Positions 16,028 through 24,504 of a DNA stretch of 29,808 nt are shown here, in pieces. The translations under genes and the position numbers were made by a program. A model generated the notes under the pieces. It searched no databases. It was not told the origin of the DNA and saw only the letters and a program-made list of their open reading frames with translations. The stretch spans positions 49,258 through 79,065 of the forward strand of contig CAJTRV010000002.1 in the NCBI GenBank assembly GCA_910578855.1. Reading direction: 5' to 3'. This stretch comes from an uncultured Bacilli bacterium. Its GTDB lineage: Bacteria; Bacillota_I; Bacilli_A; RF39; UBA660. The first letter of the stretch is position 1; the number at the start of each line of letters is the position of its first letter.

Positions 16028-17041
16028 CTAATGGTCTAATAACTTAAAGATCCGATACAACGTTCGATTGGTTAAGAAAAAACGAATGAAAGCTCGAACG
16101 AGTACACAATGATATAAGGCTTTGGTGGCAAGCACCGCATTCGCAAGCCGGTAATGGATCTTTTTTTTATAATATGGATTATGACGATACTCAATCGTCG
16201 AAAGATACCCATGAAGCTTTTGATAAACATCACGGCGCACCATTTCCTCTTTTATTAATTCGGAACGAAGGATCCGATAAAGAACATGGGTAAACATAAG
16301 AAATGGTAATGTTTCTCCATATAGCTGTTGCCGATCTATCTTAGTAAGGAGTGTTTCTAGTGTTTGACAGGTAACGATAATATCTAGTAGATTACGAGGC
16401 TGAATGGAATTGGTAAGACCAGTTTCGGCCGGAATATAATCGTAGATTACTTCATCGATATAAATGACTTTTTTCGCTTTGGCAAATGCTAATAAGGTAA
16501 TCACCATATCTTCCCCTATTTTTGAGGTAATAAAGGTATCCTCGCTAATAACAGAGCGGCGGAATAACTTATTCCAAAGTGCCGGTTTTACTAAAATAAG
16601 CTCAGGATATCGCTTTAAATTACCGGTTGGGTCTGGAAAGAAAACCCCTTTACAAGCTTTTTTCACAGTACCAGTCTCATCTAACTCCTGATAATTTCCA
16701 ATAACGACATCGGCTTTTTCTTTTCGGGCGGCTGTAAGCATTTTTTCTAACGCATCTGCTTCGACAAAATCATCGGCATCACAGAAATAAATATAGGTAC
16801 CAGTCGCTTTTAAAAATCCCGTTTTCCTAGCAAAGTTAGGTCCTTGCTGCGTCTCTGTTAGAAAAATTACCCGCGAGTCTTTCTTGGCATACTCTTTAAT
16901 ATAAGCGGCACTCTGATCCTTGGAATTATTATCCACTAAAATAATTTCTAAGTCTTGATGTGTCTGATTGGTCAGTGTCTCTAATAATTTCGGTAAGTGC
17001 TTATATGCATTATATACGGGAATAACAACACTAATTTTCAT
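16028..17041 (-). CDS. GT2 family glycosyltransferase
   Basis: A 337-residue enzyme: MKISVVIPVYNAYKHLPKLL, VDNNS (36-40), GPNFARKTG (67-75), FCDADDFV (86-93) and a later PALWNKLFRRSVI plus GEDMV block. It closely resembles the GT2 at 13250-14182 in layout, so the two may be distant duplicates within the locus. SD AAGGAGT precedes the ATG, and it follows the preceding gene by 4 nt. The basic, hydrophobic C-terminal 70 residues may attach it to the membrane. Confidence 0.9.
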   Translation of the reverse strand: MKISVVIPVYNAYKHLPKLLETLTNQTHQDLEIILVDNNSKDQSAAYIKEYAKKDSRVIFLTETQQGPNFARKTGFLKATGTYIYFCDADDFVEADALEKMLTAARKEKADVVIGNYQELDETGTVKKACKGVFFPDPTGNLKRYPELILVKPALWNKLFRRSVISEDTFITSKIGEDMVITLLAFAKAKKVIYIDEVIYDYIPAETGLTNSIQPRNLLDIIVTCQTLETLLTKIDRQQLYGETLPFLMFTHVLYRILRSELIKEEMVRRDVYQKLHGYLSTIEYRHNPYYKKKIHYRLANAVLATKALYHCVLVRAFIRFFLTNRTLYRIFKLLDH

Positions 17042-17045
17042 TTTA

Positions 17046-17870
17046 TTACTCCTTTTCGATCACCTGTTCACGAGATGGTTCATCAGAGGTTTGAACAATT
17101 TTATTTACATGGTATTTTTCCATAAATACTTGCGTATAATTTCGCCCTCGTAACTTTCCATAATTTTTCGAATGAACTGGATGATGTTGGGCTGATAAGT
17201 GATTGGTAAACGCTACCTTTAATCCATTTTGTTTGGCTCGGTAAAAGAACTCAGTATGTTCTTGTAACTTTAAATCCTCATCCCAGAGATTCTGTTTACA
17301 AATTACCTCTGTCTTGGCAATAAAGAAATTGGGTACGAGATCCGTCACAGTAAACTCAGGATATTCATGAATGATATAGTGGGCATAGAACGTACTACCT
17401 TCTTGCCGCAATGTCCCAATATAATTGGTTGGTAACTCATAACGAAGAATTTTTTGACCGAGACAGATCACTTTGTCTTTCCAACCCTTAATAATTTTAT
17501 AATTACGCATATACCCACCGATGATATCGACATCATGTTCTTTTAATAAGGCCAAAGCCTTGGCAACATCGGTCTTTTTATCGAAGATAAAGTCATCATC
17601 ACAAAGTAAAAAGTATGGCGTCGTAACTTGTTTTACTAAGACATTTCGACCATAGGATAACCCACAATCATAGGGTAACTCAAACACCTCGATATTGCCT
17701 TTTGGAAAAGCACTTTCCATCATCGCTCGACATGATACTTTACTATCATCCCCGATTAAAATACGAATATTGGGATACTTTCGTAAAATCGATTTCACCA
17801 ATTTTTTTAGACAATCAGTTCGATCGATCGTCTTAATTATAACCGTAATTTCTTGCTCCAACGTTTTCAT
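17046..17870 (-). CDS. GT2/GT12-like glycosyltransferase
   Basis: A 274-residue protein: ITVIIKTIDRTDCLKKLVKS, GDDS (40-43), GLSYGRNVLVKQVTTPYFLL with the metal site CDDDFIF (90-96), then LVPNFFIAKTEV and LKLQEHTEFFYRAKQNGLKV followed by AFTNHLSAQHHP. The WDEDLKxxEHxxFF block with the later HHP recalls beta-1,4-N-acetylgalactosaminyltransferase-like enzymes (GT12 and relatives), more than ordinary bacterial GT2. Donor specificity for GalNAc is therefore a hypothesis only. SD GAGGGAG overlaps the stop region of the membrane protein upstream. Confidence 0.78.
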   Translation of the reverse strand: MKTLEQEITVIIKTIDRTDCLKKLVKSILRKYPNIRILIGDDSKVSCRAMMESAFPKGNIEVFELPYDCGLSYGRNVLVKQVTTPYFLLCDDDFIFDKKTDVAKALALLKEHDVDIIGGYMRNYKIIKGWKDKVICLGQKILRYELPTNYIGTLRQEGSTFYAHYIIHEYPEFTVTDLVPNFFIAKTEVICKQNLWDEDLKLQEHTEFFYRAKQNGLKVAFTNHLSAQHHPVHSKNYGKLRGRNYTQVFMEKYHVNKIVQTSDEPSREQVIEKE

Positions 17871-17878
17871 TTACTCCC

Positions 17879-20044
17879 TCATTTCTTATATTTCAAAATC
17901 ATCACACCTTGTTTGGCCGAAATGATTTCAAAACGCTTTTCTAATTCTTGACGGTATGTTTTATTGTGACTATTCTTTGTAATCACATACTGAATCTGAT
18001 ACTTTTGTAACATGGTATCAAGCTGACAAATACAGTCAGTCTCAATTTCTAGCTTCGATATTTTACAAGCAGTTTCATACTGCTTAAGATCAAGTTTTCC
18101 CTCATTTTCAAAATAAGCATTCAGTAACACTTTATCGGTAACTTTGGTATCATCTCCATAGTAATGCATATTTTCTTTACTATTCATCGTCATAATCTTA
18201 TTGTTCGGATTCCGATCTAATAGGGAAATATTAAAGACACTACTGGTATAAAATACCCGCGGTTTCTGTTGTCCTTTTTTTAGTTCTTGATTCAATATTT
18301 CATCCTGCCCAATTAATGAAGTAGGAACTTTATATAACATGTTATATTCTTGCCAATTGGTCTTTTTAAACATCTTAATATAAAAGAACGTAGATGCCAT
18401 AAATAAGATGACATAGGTGAGAAGGCCAACTTTAAAAACCCGATCTGTAAAAAGACGCCACTGTTTCTTTTCAGCTAGTGCAATCGCCCATTCAAAGAAG
18501 TACTTGATTCCATAGATCGCAAAGAACAATTGGAAAAACAAGGTAATACGGTACCCCATACCAAAGGTGATAATCTCAACTCCCCGTGCAACAAGAGGAT
18601 TATAGAATGTTACGACATAAACGAAGAATGTTAAAAAGATAGGATCTTTTCTTAGGCAACATAAGCCAAAAATAAGGAGAAACAACAAGCCACCATATTT
18701 TTCAATTGAATGCGTCACCATAATCAAAATAGAACTCATCGTACTTGTTCGTTTGGCATGGATATACTCCATCGATGTACTATGTTTCTTAGAATCAAAT
18801 TGATTTAACTGATCCTGTTTGATCGTAAGGGTATTTTCACCAATACAAGATGGAATGTCACTACTACTTAGTGTCTCTTCTGCACTGATCGCATCACTTT
18901 TCATAAAACCAGTTTTCAAAAATTGTTCAATTGGTAAACTTGGAATCAATAACATCAATAATGGAACAGTAACAAATAAGACTTTTCCAAAATAATATAA
19001 AAAAGTATGAAACCATTTGGTGCGAATGAGTAACCATAATAATAATAGAATACTACCACACATAATTAAAGCATAGATGGTATCAGTTGATTCATATAAA
19101 TATAAAAAGCCTAAAATGATGACCGGAATAGCAATCAAAAATAAAGTTTTATAATTGGCATCTTGCCGATAAAAGGTATGGGCAATAAAGACACAATAGA
19201 TCAATGGTAACATGACAAATAAGGTAGTTGACGTTGCTGCAATAGCAGCTAAAACGGTGATCACAACAAAACTCAAACTCCCCTTCTTTCCCTGGATGGC
19301 TTCGAATGTATATTGAAACGCATATACAGGAAAGATAAGTGTTACTAGATGAACCGCATTAAAGGGTGCCCGATACATGGTAAATAAGACGGTGATGACA
19401 AATAACGATATCAGATGATTGACATATTTATGCTTTGAAATTCGACATACCGTGAAAGCAGTATTAAATAGCATCATATAATTCATGATCGCGAGTGGCC
19501 ATATCAATACGAGATATGGATGCGATATATCAAAGAGATTGCTAAAAAAACTCGCTTGATAATAGTAAGAAATATATTTGTAATAATTTTGTAAATTTGA
19601 TAATCCAGTATAGGGATCAAATACCGAGATCTGTTTGGTACTACTAGCCCCATTGGTAAGAACACTATAAAAGTACGTATCATAGGTCTCTAGATATCCA
19701 AAATCGATTGTAAATCCATAGAGAACGACAAAGACCGCAGTCAAAATAAGAGCTGCGATTTCTTTCTTTGAAAACTGAAATAGTTTCTTTAATTTCCAAG
19801 CTCGATACCCACTATAGGCGATTACAATCAGATAGATCACACCTAAAAGCATCATTGCTATACTCGATCGTTTTAATAACATCACGGGAAACTGTAGTAG
19901 GAAAAACAATGCTAAATTGGCAAGGTATCCCACGCCCAATGATTCTTTTTCCTCTCGTTTGAAATAATCAAACAAGATAATCCCCAATGATTTTGATGAA
20001 AAATATAAAATCAAGGTAATTAGTATTAATTTTATGACTGTCAT
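17879..20044 (-). CDS. Large polytopic membrane protein, DUF6077-like paralogue (GT-C or polymerase candidate)
   Basis: A 721-residue protein with about fourteen hydrophobic segments and a soluble C-terminal domain (last ~150 residues). The loop LETYDTYFYSVLTNGASSTK and DPYTGLSNLQNYYKYISYYY align with the same region of the protein at 11374-13245, as does FYNPLVARGVEIITFGMGYR. It carries an extra ~50-residue hydrophilic stretch in the middle (SDAISAEETLSSSDIPSCIG region) that the paralogue lacks. Such large locus-specific membrane proteins often take the role of Wzy-type polymerase or outer-face GT-C enzyme; no classical Wzy is otherwise present. The SD TTAGGAG lies 9 nt ahead of the ATG. Confidence 0.6.
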   Translation of the reverse strand: MTVIKLILITLILYFSSKSLGIILFDYFKREEKESLGVGYLANLALFFLLQFPVMLLKRSSIAMMLLGVIYLIVIAYSGYRAWKLKKLFQFSKKEIAALILTAVFVVLYGFTIDFGYLETYDTYFYSVLTNGASSTKQISVFDPYTGLSNLQNYYKYISYYYQASFFSNLFDISHPYLVLIWPLAIMNYMMLFNTAFTVCRISKHKYVNHLISLFVITVLFTMYRAPFNAVHLVTLIFPVYAFQYTFEAIQGKKGSLSFVVITVLAAIAATSTTLFVMLPLIYCVFIAHTFYRQDANYKTLFLIAIPVIILGFLYLYESTDTIYALIMCGSILLLLWLLIRTKWFHTFLYYFGKVLFVTVPLLMLLIPSLPIEQFLKTGFMKSDAISAEETLSSSDIPSCIGENTLTIKQDQLNQFDSKKHSTSMEYIHAKRTSTMSSILIMVTHSIEKYGGLLFLLIFGLCCLRKDPIFLTFFVYVVTFYNPLVARGVEIITFGMGYRITLFFQLFFAIYGIKYFFEWAIALAEKKQWRLFTDRVFKVGLLTYVILFMASTFFYIKMFKKTNWQEYNMLYKVPTSLIGQDEILNQELKKGQQKPRVFYTSSVFNISLLDRNPNNKIMTMNSKENMHYYGDDTKVTDKVLLNAYFENEGKLDLKQYETACKISKLEIETDCICQLDTMLQKYQIQYVITKNSHNKTYRQELEKRFEIISAKQGVMILKYKK

Positions 20045-20056
20045 ATAGAAATGCTC

Positions 20057-20542
20057 CTAACTACGTAATAATTGTTCAATATCTTGTTTTAAACAATCTA
20101 AAAAATGCGATTGATTACTAACAAAGTGTTTTGGTTCAAAGGTTGCTATTTGATCGATCGTTTTTTCTAACTGGCCTAGATCATAACAAGGTAAGAGATA
20201 GCCCAAACGAGAGAAATTATCGATAATCTGTAATTGATGATCATTGATATGCTCCCCGTATTTCTTTAAACGGGGAACCGCAATCATCTTTTTTCCTAGT
20301 TGTAAAATTTCTAAAATACTTCCAACTCCACCATGGGTAATGATCAAATCAGCCTTCTGATAATATTCCCCCATCTGATCACGAGATAAATAATCAAAGA
20401 CCTCACAAATATCACTGACAAACTTAGTATGCCCTGATTGGACAATAATATGGTTCTCAGGATGACATTTGGCAAATTCTTCAACTGCTTCTAACAACCG
20501 TGAAAATGACTTTTCCTGGGTTCCTAAGGTAACAAAGATCAT
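20057..20542 (-). CDS. pssE: PssE-type catalytic subunit of two-component glycosyltransferase (Alg13-like)
   Basis: A 161-residue GT-B half-enzyme: MIFVTLGTQEKSFSRLLEAV, ADLIITHGGVGSILEILQLG (64-83) and VPRLKKYGEHINDHQLQI. It corresponds to the C-terminal sugar-nucleotide domain of GT28 enzymes and to eukaryotic Alg13. It works only with the membrane partner PssD encoded just upstream. The start at 20542 shares one base with the pssD stop (TGATG), with GGAGG 9 nt ahead; the frame extends 19 codons further into pssD. Streptococcal homologues (Cps14F/G-like) add galactose as second sugar, but specificity here is not known. Confidence 0.9.
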   Translation of the reverse strand: MIFVTLGTQEKSFSRLLEAVEEFAKCHPENHIIVQSGHTKFVSDICEVFDYLSRDQMGEYYQKADLIITHGGVGSILEILQLGKKMIAVPRLKKYGEHINDHQLQIIDNFSRLGYLLPCYDLGQLEKTIDQIATFEPKHFVSNQSHFLDCLKQDIEQLLRS

Positions 20543-21039
20543 CAATATACGCCTCCATAATATTTGGCTTTGGGATATAGCTTTATCATACTCTCCCACT
20601 GAACGATAAATTCATCGGCAAAGTGGTAAATAATCCGCCCAGTAATTGTCTTAGTCGTCGCATTGGCATAAGTCTCAATAAAGATGATCTTACTACCAAA
20701 TAACTTTCCAATACAACACATTGGGCCTGCAGTATGCGCTCCGGTAGTTATGATAATTTTAGGACGGAAACGGATATAATAGAAAAGACTCCGAAAACAA
20801 TTTCCGATTAATTTTATAATATAAGAAACTGGGTGCTCCCGGGTTCCATAAAATAAATAGTGAATTCGCTCTTGATATTGTTCCTTTAACTTTTCCGTAG
20901 TCTTATCCCGTTCCGTCACAATCCAGTAATCATAGTTTGTTACCAGGGGAAACAATTGCTTTAATTCTGAAAAATGACCACCAGTACTAGAAATCAACAA
21001 GAGGCGCTTATTTGTCTTCTTGTTCTTTTTCATAGGCAT
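20542..21039 (-). CDS. pssD: PssD-type membrane subunit of two-component glycosyltransferase (Alg14-like)
   Basis: A 165-residue partner of PssE. It has LLLISSTGGHFSELKQLF (14-31), VTERDKTTEKL, a hydrophobic anchor segment and KIIITTGAHTAGPMCCIGK followed by FIETYANATTKTITGRI. These are the Alg14 hallmarks, including the STGGH loop. It forms the acceptor-side half of the transferase and tethers it to the membrane. The start lies 32 nt inside the upstream DUF2304 gene with a weak SD, so it depends on translational coupling. A second in-frame ATG two codons later is equally possible. Confidence 0.9.
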   Translation of the reverse strand: MPMKKNKKTNKRLLLISSTGGHFSELKQLFPLVTNYDYWIVTERDKTTEKLKEQYQERIHYLFYGTREHPVSYIIKLIGNCFRSLFYYIRFRPKIIITTGAHTAGPMCCIGKLFGSKIIFIETYANATTKTITGRIIYHFADEFIVQWESMIKLYPKAKYYGGVY

Positions 21040-21355
21040 AAATACTCATTTTCTGCGTCAATTCCTTATTCTTCTCTTTTAATAATGAGATCTGAATATT
21101 TTGAAAAAACAAAATAATATATAGGAAAAACGTAAACAAAGTCAAAATGAAATTACTGGTCGACTGGAAACCAAGAGTCTTCGATATACTGTAACAAAGA
21201 CTTGGGAATACACTAATCACTAATAAAAAGATAGCCCATATAATCCAAATAATCGAATCATCAATATTTAATTTGTGTTTGCGAATCTTGCGAATCACAT
21301 AAATTAAAGTTGCAATACTAGCAAAAATAAATACCAACTGTAACTGAAAATTCAT
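21008..21355 (-). CDS. DUF2304 small membrane protein
   Basis: A 115-residue protein with three hydrophobic segments (about 5-20, 34-53 and 67-90) and a charged coiled-coil-like tail (EKNKELTQKMSIYAYEKEQE). The layout and the IDDSIIWIIWAIFLLVISVF with later KTLGFQSTSN match PF10066 (DUF2304). Proteins of this family usually sit next to a DPM1-like GT2, as here with the gene directly upstream (8-nt gap), and may anchor or assist it. SD TAGGTGAG precedes the ATG. No biochemical role is established. Confidence 0.85.
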   Translation of the reverse strand: MNFQLQLVFIFASIATLIYVIRKIRKHKLNIDDSIIWIIWAIFLLVISVFPSLCYSISKTLGFQSTSNFILTLFTFFLYIILFFQNIQISLLKEKNKELTQKMSIYAYEKEQEDK

Positions 21356-21363
21356 ATACTCAC

Positions 21364-22071
21364 CTACTTAATCTTTCTAAATGGTTGAATCAAAAATATT
21401 GAGATCAACATCCGACTCATGTATTTAATCGTATTGGGAATATTAAGATAAGATTCTCCGAATTCCCGTTCATTCATTGCCACTTGTATTTCTTTGATCT
21501 TTCGTTTCTTTCGAAACATATAAACCAAAGTATCAGGTTCTGGCGGATTATTCATATCAAGGGCATAATCAATTAGCGATAACCGGTCATATGCCCGCAT
21601 TCCACTGGTTGGATCTTTAATTGTTTTACCAGTCGTACATTTAATGGCAAAACTAATCAGACGACTCCCTAGCATCCGTGATGTAAACGGTTTTTTTTCA
21701 CTAACAAAACGAGAACCAATCACGATATTAGCTCCACTATTTATCTCATCGATTAGTGCCTTAATATAAAAAGCACTATGCTGACCATCACCATCAAATT
21801 GAATGGCAATATCATAATCATGATCGATGGCATATTTAAAACCAGTTTGAACTGCTCCAAATAGTCCTAAATTGGCAAAGCTATCAATACAGTGAAAATG
21901 ATTCTTTTTACAGATGGCTAAGGTATCATCTTTAGATCCATCGTTAATGATAATATAATCTACTTGTTTGGCATGTTTCTCGATATCATGAACAGTCTTT
22001 TCAATATTCAACGCTTCATTATAAGCAGGAATAATTACCAAGGCTTTTGGTTGCTTCTGTTTCTTACTCAT
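21364..22071 (-). CDS. DPM1-like GT2 glycosyltransferase without membrane domain
   Basis: A 235-residue enzyme resembling polyprenyl-phosphate mannosyl/glucosyl synthases: ALVIIPAYNEALNIEKTV, INDGSKDDT (42-50), FDGDGQH (92-98), NIVIGSRF and DPTSGMRAYDR. It lacks the two C-terminal helices of GtrB; the adjacent DUF2304 protein may replace them. It is the first gene after a promoter and terminator junction, so it probably heads the operon that runs to 10433. It may make the lipid-linked sugar used by one of the GT-C-like membrane proteins of the locus (inference). Confidence 0.88.
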   Translation of the reverse strand: MSKKQKQPKALVIIPAYNEALNIEKTVHDIEKHAKQVDYIIINDGSKDDTLAICKKNHFHCIDSFANLGLFGAVQTGFKYAIDHDYDIAIQFDGDGQHSAFYIKALIDEINSGANIVIGSRFVSEKKPFTSRMLGSRLISFAIKCTTGKTIKDPTSGMRAYDRLSLIDYALDMNNPPEPDTLVYMFRKKRKIKEIQVAMNEREFGESYLNIPNTIKYMSRMLISIFLIQPFRKIK

Positions 22072-22106
22072 TTCTCCACTTCTTTCTATCTTCGTTTTAC
22101 AAATTT

Positions 22107-22112
22107 ATTATA
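22107..22112 (-). promoter_or_regulatory. -10 box of the polysaccharide operon promoter
   Basis: A perfect TATAAT on the minus strand, 35 nt upstream of the first ATG at 22071. The preceding T8 tract is the T-run of the flippase terminator. No good -35 hexamer lies 16-18 bp upstream (sequence there is AGATAT-like), so it may be weak, activated, or rely on the T-tract. Confidence 0.55.
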
Positions 22113-22114
22113 CC

Positions 22115-22157
22115 AAAAAAAAGACATTATATCTATGATTAAATCAAAAATAATGTC
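22115..22157 (-). terminator. Intrinsic terminator after the flippase gene
   Basis: On the minus strand GACATTAT pairs with ATAATGTC across a 19-nt loop and is followed by T8. The 8-bp stem is A+T-rich, so termination may be partial. It starts 9 nt after the flippase stop and its T-run ends 2 nt before a TATAAT. Confidence 0.65.
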
Positions 22158-22165
22158 GATCTTTG

Positions 22166-23671
22166 TTATTTTTTAAACATATTTTTTACGACAGAAATCA
22201 TTTCTTTCATCGTCTCTCGCTCTACTAAAAATTGGACCATCATATATACTAGAGTAATTACAATAGTAATAAAAACTCCATAGATCGCCCATTCAAAGTA
22301 ACTATTAGCCGTAATATCAAGCGTCATCTGTAAAACAAAAACAGATACCACAGCTACAAATAAGTTGAGAATAAAGCGTTTGGTTGATCGCCGATCATCA
22401 ATCTTTAATATATAATAATTTGAGTAATGGATAAAATCAATTGTCCGATAACTATAAGATAGGATACATCCTACTAACACTCCATAAATCCCCATAAATG
22501 AGACACAGACGATTTGGCCAATCAAATTAATTGTCATTTCAATTAAAGCCCGATTACGGGTTTTTCTAAAATGCCCAGCTGCATCCACTAATGTTCTAGC
22601 TGGAACCCGTAAATTATTGGCCATTCCTACAACAACAAATAAAATCCCTAAGATTGGTAAAGTATAATTCGTATCAGTCATCGTTCGCGTATAAATCCCT
22701 ATAAATGGCATAATCAGAAGATAAGTAGTGGAAAAAATAATAAAAATAACAACAAAGTATATCCATTCATATAGATTATAAGCACTATTTAAAATCTTCT
22801 TATCTCCTTTGGCAATCACTTCTCCAAAACTCGCATAAATTGCATTTGAAACAATGGAACAGATTGTATTTAATCCACTAAAAACGAGGGCATAAACCGC
22901 ATAAACACTAGCCGCCTGCAATCCACAGAAAATCGATACGATGATAGTCGAACTACTCAAAACAACTAGCCCTGCTACCTGATGAACGATCGCGTCATTG
23001 CGCTGATTCAAACGTTCCATACGAGCCGGCTCCATTTTATCTAAATAAGAATAATTCTTCTTCACATACCAAGTCAACAGTAAAATCCGCATGATGTAAA
23101 CAATAGAAGCCCCCAACTGAACGAGAATAATATTTTGATCTAGTCTAATCAAACAAACAGTAATTACAATATTAAAAATATTTCCAATTGTCTGAGCAAG
23201 GGCAATCATGTAGTTTTGTTGATTTGCATTCAAAAGCGACTGATATTTACCAAAAATATAAAATTCCGATATCCCAGATATTCCTACGATTAAGACTAGT
23301 AAAAAGACAGTCATATTGGAAATAGAATTCCCAACAAAAAAAGGATAAACCATCGAAATAACTAGAATAGTAATTGTAAAAATATTACCAGCTTTGACAA
23401 ACATTTTACCGGTTGCATTATAAATTCCACTTAATAATTTATGATCTTGCTTGGCAACTGGTTCATACATCGCATAGGTACTAGCTGAGGCAATCCCTGC
23501 CCCTGATAATTGAGCATAACTGACAATCTGCTTAATTGTAGCAATTAACCCATTCATCGCTGAACCAAATTTACCAATGATAAGAGGCGGCAAAATGAAA
23601 CTGGTGACAATCCCAATCACCTGTTGTACCAAATTAAAAACTAAATTTTTAAACGCTTTCTTCGTTCTCAT
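22166..23671 (-). CDS. Wzx-like polysaccharide flippase (MOP superfamily)
   Basis: A 501-residue membrane protein with about fourteen hydrophobic segments. It starts MRTKKAFKNLVFNLVQQVIG followed by IVTSFILPPLIIGKFG, typical of the polysaccharide-specific transporter branch of the MOP superfamily. It probably moves the lipid-linked repeat unit across the membrane for the enzymes encoded downstream. SD GAAGGAGAAATAC precedes the ATG. It lies 37 nt after the LicD-like gene, behind a hairpin with T-run, and is followed by a terminator, so it may be partly separated from the transferase operon. Confidence 0.88.
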   Translation of the reverse strand: MRTKKAFKNLVFNLVQQVIGIVTSFILPPLIIGKFGSAMNGLIATIKQIVSYAQLSGAGIASASTYAMYEPVAKQDHKLLSGIYNATGKMFVKAGNIFTITILVISMVYPFFVGNSISNMTVFLLVLIVGISGISEFYIFGKYQSLLNANQQNYMIALAQTIGNIFNIVITVCLIRLDQNIILVQLGASIVYIMRILLLTWYVKKNYSYLDKMEPARMERLNQRNDAIVHQVAGLVVLSSSTIIVSIFCGLQAASVYAVYALVFSGLNTICSIVSNAIYASFGEVIAKGDKKILNSAYNLYEWIYFVVIFIIFSTTYLLIMPFIGIYTRTMTDTNYTLPILGILFVVVGMANNLRVPARTLVDAAGHFRKTRNRALIEMTINLIGQIVCVSFMGIYGVLVGCILSYSYRTIDFIHYSNYYILKIDDRRSTKRFILNLFVAVVSVFVLQMTLDITANSYFEWAIYGVFITIVITLVYMMVQFLVERETMKEMISVVKNMFKK

Positions 23672-23690
23672 GTATTTCTCCTTCTCTCTT

Positions 23691-23715
23691 AAAAAAAGGA
23701 TTCACTAGTTAATCC
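23691..23715 (-). terminator. Hairpin with T-run between LicD-like and flippase genes
   Basis: On the minus strand GGATT-AACTAGTG-AATCC is followed by T7, and the stem includes the region of the LicD-like stop codon. Only about 20 nt separate it from the flippase ATG, leaving no room for a full promoter. It may attenuate rather than end transcription. Confidence 0.6.
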
Positions 23716-24455
23716 TTGATCGACTTTACTGGTTTTGTAAATACCACACTTTTGGCACCAGGAACTGGAACGGGCCGATTATTCACAGGTTCCCGTCTTG
23801 GATCAAAATGAGGATCATATACTTGCCAAGATTCGCCATATAAAGCGACAATATTCGAAACTGCATTCTTAGGCCCCTTAAATTTAGACCCCTCAAACTC
23901 ATAGGTCTGTACTTCAAAATCTGGTAAATGACGTCGCCATGAAATATAATCTGGTCCCTCAACGATCAACTGATTACCCTCGACTTTTCGTGTAATCTGA
24001 GGAGATGGTTTGGCATTATCTTCTAATGTGAAATAATGATAATAACCCGTCTCATCATGAAAGATATGGAAGATATCAACTTCAACATCTTTATATAACA
24101 ATCGATATTCCGTTAACTCCCCTTCCATATTATAAAAGATTTGTTTGATCAAAAACCCATTTGCGATAAATGTTGGTAGCATACGCTCTAAATCATCCGT
24201 CAACATATAAATATCCAAATCTTGACCATCCATACTCTGATCCCGGTAATATCTTAGGAAACCGCCACAACTAAGCATCCATTTCGTATCACCAAGCATT
24301 TCATACAATCGATCTAATATTTCATTTCGATAACGATCTGTCTTCCCTTGTAACTTAGGATCAATATACTTGAAATAAATCTTATCTTTTATTTTTTTAA
24401 TAAAACCCTGATTGACTAATTTAGAACTCTTTATTTTTAATATTATATGATTCAT
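23709..24455 (-). CDS. LicD/fukutin-like nucleotidyltransferase-fold protein
   Basis: A 248-residue soluble protein. SCGGFLRYYRDQSMDGQDLD (62-81) matches the position of the GTLLGxxR...PxDxDxD block of LicD and fukutin proteins, with D76, D79 and D81 as candidate metal ligands. VEVDIFHIF (124-132) supplies a further aspartate. The C-terminal YGESWQVYDPHFDPRRE recalls the YGxxWxxPxxxFD tail of the same superfamily. Members transfer phosphocholine or sugar phosphates to glycans. The usual first aspartate pattern is altered, so the substrate may differ. It has its own promoter and heads the locus next to the flippase. Confidence 0.65.
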   Translation of the reverse strand: MNHIILKIKSSKLVNQGFIKKIKDKIYFKYIDPKLQGKTDRYRNEILDRLYEMLGDTKWMLSCGGFLRYYRDQSMDGQDLDIYMLTDDLERMLPTFIANGFLIKQIFYNMEGELTEYRLLYKDVEVDIFHIFHDETGYYHYFTLEDNAKPSPQITRKVEGNQLIVEGPDYISWRRHLPDFEVQTYEFEGSKFKGPKNAVSNIVALYGESWQVYDPHFDPRREPVNNRPVPVPGAKSVVFTKPVKSIKD

Positions 24456-24475
24456 ATATACCTACCTTCTATCTC

Positions 24476-24504
24476 ATTATAACATATCCAATTTTAGGAT
24501 ACAA
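24476..24504 (-). promoter_or_regulatory. Promoter of the LicD-like gene
   Basis: On the minus strand -35 TTGTAT (24499-24504), a 17-bp spacer and a perfect -10 TATAAT (24476-24481), 20 nt before the ATG. The -35 box directly abuts the mtaB stop. Confidence 0.72.
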
